Assembly (NCBI GenBank): GCA_018649625.1
Contig: JABIHN010000039.1
Location: 1 to 53,461 of the forward strand
DNA from: Fidelibacterota bacterium
Lineage (GTDB): Bacteria; Fidelibacterota; Marinisomatia; Marinisomatales; UBA1611
Direction: 5' to 3'
DNA length: 53,461 nucleotides
The notes under the pieces were generated by a model. It saw nothing but the letters and a program-made list of their open reading frames with translations. It was not told where the DNA came from and did not search any database. The position numbers and the translations under genes were made by a program. Shown here in pieces: positions 51,263-53,461 of this stretch. How positions within the stretch are numbered: position 1 is the first letter of the stretch; the number at the start of each line of letters is the position of its first letter.

Positions 51263-51495
51263 TGAATAGAGCGCACCAAATATTTTTAGCAATCTTTTTT
51301 ATTCTTATATTCCCGGATATAGCTAAAGCATGCTCTACATGTTATGGTGATCCAAACGCATCAGCATCTCAAGGGATGAACTGGGCAATTATTTCACTTC
51401 TTGGTGTTACAGGAGGTGTCTTAGGTGGAATCATAAGTGCAATCATTTCCATTGCAAATAAAACAAAAAACTTTCAACAAACGAATAAACTATAG
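51262..51495 (+). CDS. Small exported CxxC membrane protein of the oxidase operon
   Basis: 77 residues. A signal peptide (ending IAKA) is followed by CSTCYGDPNASASQGMNWAI and one transmembrane helix (LLGVTGGVLGGIISAIISI). The CxxCYGxxxSxxxxGMNxA pattern is familiar from small proteins in oxidase clusters of Bacteroidetes and Planctomycetes; the CxxC may bind copper or act as a thiol in CuA assembly (inference). Starts in the stop codon of the previous gene. Confidence 0.75.
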   Translation: MNRAHQIFLAIFFILIFPDIAKACSTCYGDPNASASQGMNWAIISLLGVTGGVLGGIISAIISIANKTKNFQQTNKL

Positions 51496-51506
51496 AAGGT
51501 CTCCCA

Positions 51507-52346
51507 TTGATTGATATTCTCCACAATTTAGGCTTACCCGTCAATATGTCCATCCAAGGCGCACGTATTGATGATGTTAATGCTATCATTCACTGGCTCA
51601 TGCTTATTTTATTTGTGGGCTGGGGTACATTTTTTATCGTTACACTCGTAAAGTTTCGAGCATCAAAAAATGCAAAAGCGAGCTATACCGGTGTAAAATC
51701 ACATTTATCTTCTTTATTAGAAGCAGCAGTTGCTGTAATAGAAGTCGTGATTTTATTTGGATTTGCTTTTCCAATTTGGGCAAATCGTGTAACAGATGTC
51801 CCAGCATCAAATGAATCCATTCATCTTCGTGTGGTTGCTCAACAATTTGCATGGAATATTCATTATCCTGGTCCCGATGGTAAATTTGGTCAAACAAGAG
51901 TTGATCTTGTGGACGAACAAGAAAATCCAATCGGTTTAGATCGTGCAAGTGATAATGCTTCGGATGATTTCATTACAATTAATCAATTGCATGTACCAGT
52001 AAACAATAAAATTAGAATTGACCTTACATCTAAAGATGTGATTCATAGTTTCGCACTTCCTGAATTACGTGTAAAACAAGATGCGATTCCTGGAATGAGT
52101 ATTCCATTACATTTCACTGCAACTATGACATCGGAAGAATTTTTAAAAACAACTGTTGGGACTTCCCGAGAAGGGAAAGGCTTAGAAATTGCTTGTGCTC
52201 AACTTTGTGGTTTAGGGCACTATCGAATGAAAGGGTTCATGACCGTTCATGATGATGAAGGCTACCAAGCCTGGCTTGTTGAACAAGCAGAATACCTTGA
52301 AGAAGAAAGCGGTGATGACGATGATTGGGGTGACGACGACTGGTAA
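51507..52346 (+). CDS. coxB: Cytochrome c oxidase subunit II (CuA)
   Basis: 279 residues, TTG start with GAAGG upstream (ATG at 51546 is an alternative). Two helices (WLMLILFVGWGTFFIVTLV; LEAAVAVIEVVILFGFAFPIW) anchor a CuA domain: AQQFAWNIHYPG, DVIHSFALPELRVKQDAIPG, and EIACAQLCGLGHYRMKG, giving His, Cys, Cys, His and Met of CuA. No fused cytochrome c. The C-terminus is an acidic tail SGDDDDWGDDDW like that of the octaheme cytochrome. Confidence 0.95.
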   Translation: MIDILHNLGLPVNMSIQGARIDDVNAIIHWLMLILFVGWGTFFIVTLVKFRASKNAKASYTGVKSHLSSLLEAAVAVIEVVILFGFAFPIWANRVTDVPASNESIHLRVVAQQFAWNIHYPGPDGKFGQTRVDLVDEQENPIGLDRASDNASDDFITINQLHVPVNNKIRIDLTSKDVIHSFALPELRVKQDAIPGMSIPLHFTATMTSEEFLKTTVGTSREGKGLEIACAQLCGLGHYRMKGFMTVHDDEGYQAWLVEQAEYLEEESGDDDDWGDDDW

Positions 52347-52373
52347 ACAATACAAGACTTACAGCTAAATTTT

Positions 52374-52418
52374 AAAAAAGCCCCAAATCCTAAAATATAT
52401 TATGGTTGGGGCTTTTTT
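52374..52418. terminator. Rho-independent terminator after coxB
   Basis: AAAAAAGCCCCAA pairs with TTGGGGCTTTTTT across a 19-nt loop, with T-runs on both strands. It lies between the convergent coxB and propeller-lipoprotein genes and touches the stop of the latter, so it should end both transcripts. Confidence 0.82.
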
Positions 52419-53400
52419 AATACTGGACTTTAATTCCGCCATATTGCCAACCATCATTACTCGATAGCAAACGAGATTTATTTGATTCAAGATTTAATAT
52501 CCAAAAGTAACCACCTAAACTATCTCCTGTTTCATAAAATATTTCATTCCCTAATGGTAAATATCCATGATGAAAACCGGCTGATAATTTTTTAAAATAC
52601 GACCCATTTTTATCCGTTTGATATACATTTTGATCCCATCCAGATGACAAATAAGCAAAATCAAAAATAATACTTTGACCATCTGGTGAAAATTTGGGAT
52701 CATCAGCATTCCCTGTGGTGGTTAATTGAGCTTCATTAGTACCATTTAAATCTGATATAAATACATTTGGCGTACCTGTACGCCAGGAATGATATACTAT
52801 TTTATTTTCTGTAGGAGATAATACAATTTTTCCCATATCAGTTGTTGTATTTATCAAATTCAAATTATTTCCATCTGTATCGATAGAATAATTATAAATT
52901 GAATCAATAAAGAATAATTTTCGATCATCAAAACTGATTTTTAAACTATAAGGATTAAATACTTCTGACGTGAATAAATTTGTTTTATTATTCCCATTAA
53001 TATCCATTCTACATATTTGGATAGTATCATTTTCTTTAGATAAATAATAAATCAAATTACTACGATTTGATAATACAGGATTAAAATCACTTGATGCAGT
53101 ATTTGAAATATTTATTTTATTACTTCCATCTAACTCCATTTGATAAATTTGAGAAATGCTATTTTCATTTCGTTGATAAATTATATTTTTTCCATTATTA
53201 GTAAAATTGGCTTTTCCAAAATAAATATATCCTGGTTCATCAGTTAAAATAGTTTCTTCTGACCCATCATAATTAATAGAATAAATATCCCAATATAAAT
53301 TAAAAAGAATTTTGGGATTATATGGTTCAGTGGATTTATCTTCACAAGATATTAAGAATAATCCAAAAATGAAGATGCTAATTATAATATAGTTTTTCAT
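52417..53400 (-). CDS. PD40/TolB-like beta-propeller lipoprotein
   Basis: 327 residues from ATG 53400; an in-frame TTG is one codon upstream. A lipoprotein signal ends FLISC. The mature part shows repeated propeller blades with the D-x-D-G-x-N turn (SINYDGSEE, MELDGSNKINIS, MDINGNNKTNL, SIDTDGNNLNLI, SDLNGTNEAQL) and FSPDGQSIIFDF, typical of PD40/TolB-like repeats. A cell-envelope binding protein with no visible catalytic site. Its terminator is shared with coxB. The 61 nt to the window end show nothing. Confidence 0.85.
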   Translation of the reverse strand: MKNYIIISIFIFGLFLISCEDKSTEPYNPKILFNLYWDIYSINYDGSEETILTDEPGYIYFGKANFTNNGKNIIYQRNENSISQIYQMELDGSNKINISNTASSDFNPVLSNRSNLIYYLSKENDTIQICRMDINGNNKTNLFTSEVFNPYSLKISFDDRKLFFIDSIYNYSIDTDGNNLNLINTTTDMGKIVLSPTENKIVYHSWRTGTPNVFISDLNGTNEAQLTTTGNADDPKFSPDGQSIIFDFAYLSSGWDQNVYQTDKNGSYFKKLSAGFHHGYLPLGNEIFYETGDSLGGYFWILNLESNKSRLLSSNDGWQYGGIKVQY

Positions 53401-53461
53401 CAATAAAGTTAATCTATTATCTCCACTTTATAAAAAAATAAAATATTTGACTTTTTTATAA

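Noticed and set aside
1-53461. CRISPR arrays, tRNA or rRNA genes, insertion sequences, prophage or integron parts
   Set aside because: I looked for regularly spaced repeats, cloverleaf-like segments, transposase or integrase motifs and found none.

Overview
The window is AT-rich, gene-dense bacterial chromosome: short intergenic gaps, long runs of genes joined by ATGA or TAATG overlaps, lipoprotein signals, and an aerobic respiratory chain with a b6-type cytochrome b and an aa3-type oxidase. Gene content and protein style point to a marine member of the Bacteroidetes/Chlorobi/Marinimicrobia sphere, most likely Candidatus Marinimicrobia (SAR406). That placement is inference; the window has no rRNA or other phylogenetic marker. 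I see no tRNA, rRNA, CRISPR array, insertion sequence or prophage.

Layout. (1) 1-9114: an amino-sugar / peptidoglycan salvage island. On the minus strand are a secreted esterase (cut by the window edge) and a NamZ-type exo-muramidase lipoprotein (DUF1343). On the plus strand are a double GT2 protein, a ROK-like sugar kinase, a SpoIID/LytB protein, a sodium:solute symporter and an HGSNAT/NagX-like membrane acyltransferase. (2) 9211-14622: an ExaC-type aldehyde dehydrogenase with its DUF779 partner, a short-chain dehydrogenase, then on the minus strand a MATE exporter, pterin carbinolamine dehydratase and a membrane-anchored SMP-30-like propeller. (3) 14720-21250: a LivHMKGF-type ABC importer ending in a coupled long-chain acyl-CoA synthetase. 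(4) 21477-24853: a minus-strand redox/stress operon running thioredoxin, ECF sigma factor, zinc anti-sigma factor, membrane rhodanese, DUF6132, DUF302, a tiny membrane protein with an in-frame UGA, FmdB-type zinc ribbon, DUF4920 lipoprotein and a CxxCH lipoprotein. An ECF-like promoter lies just upstream. (5) 25073-34081: an SLC13/RCK transporter, a GAF-HD-GYP phosphodiesterase with a small partner, a 1541-residue adenylate-forming/GNAT fusion, and a small HTH protein. (6) 34288-52346: the respiratory block. The minus strand carries CtaM-like, CtaB, Sco and CtaA. The plus strand carries an SRPBCC protein with three C-terminal repeats, three small membrane proteins, a HEAT-repeat protein, Rieske, split cytochrome b and an octaheme cytochrome c. 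After a CusF-Sco fusion and a cupredoxin on the minus strand come a membrane protein pair, a ferredoxin and cytochrome oxidase subunits I, III, IV, two small proteins and II. A PD40 propeller lipoprotein closes the window.

Most interesting result. Between DUF302 and FmdB there is exactly one open frame, 54 codons long, interrupted by a single UGA at codon 30. Its start is an ATGA overlap with DUF302 and its end lies 5 nt before fmdB. Directly after the UGA is a two-tier stem-loop whose apical AGUCU resembles the GGUCU loop of the E. coli fdhF SECIS, with correct spacing. I propose an undescribed small membrane selenoprotein (…GIPT-Sec-QVPYP…) in a thioredoxin/rhodanese operon under an ECF sigma factor. 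The next gene, fmdB, also ends at a UGA followed by a hairpin of the same geometry, a weaker second candidate. Other items are the shared acidic WGDD tail on the octaheme cytochrome and oxidase subunit II, and the repeat-bearing SRPBCC protein.
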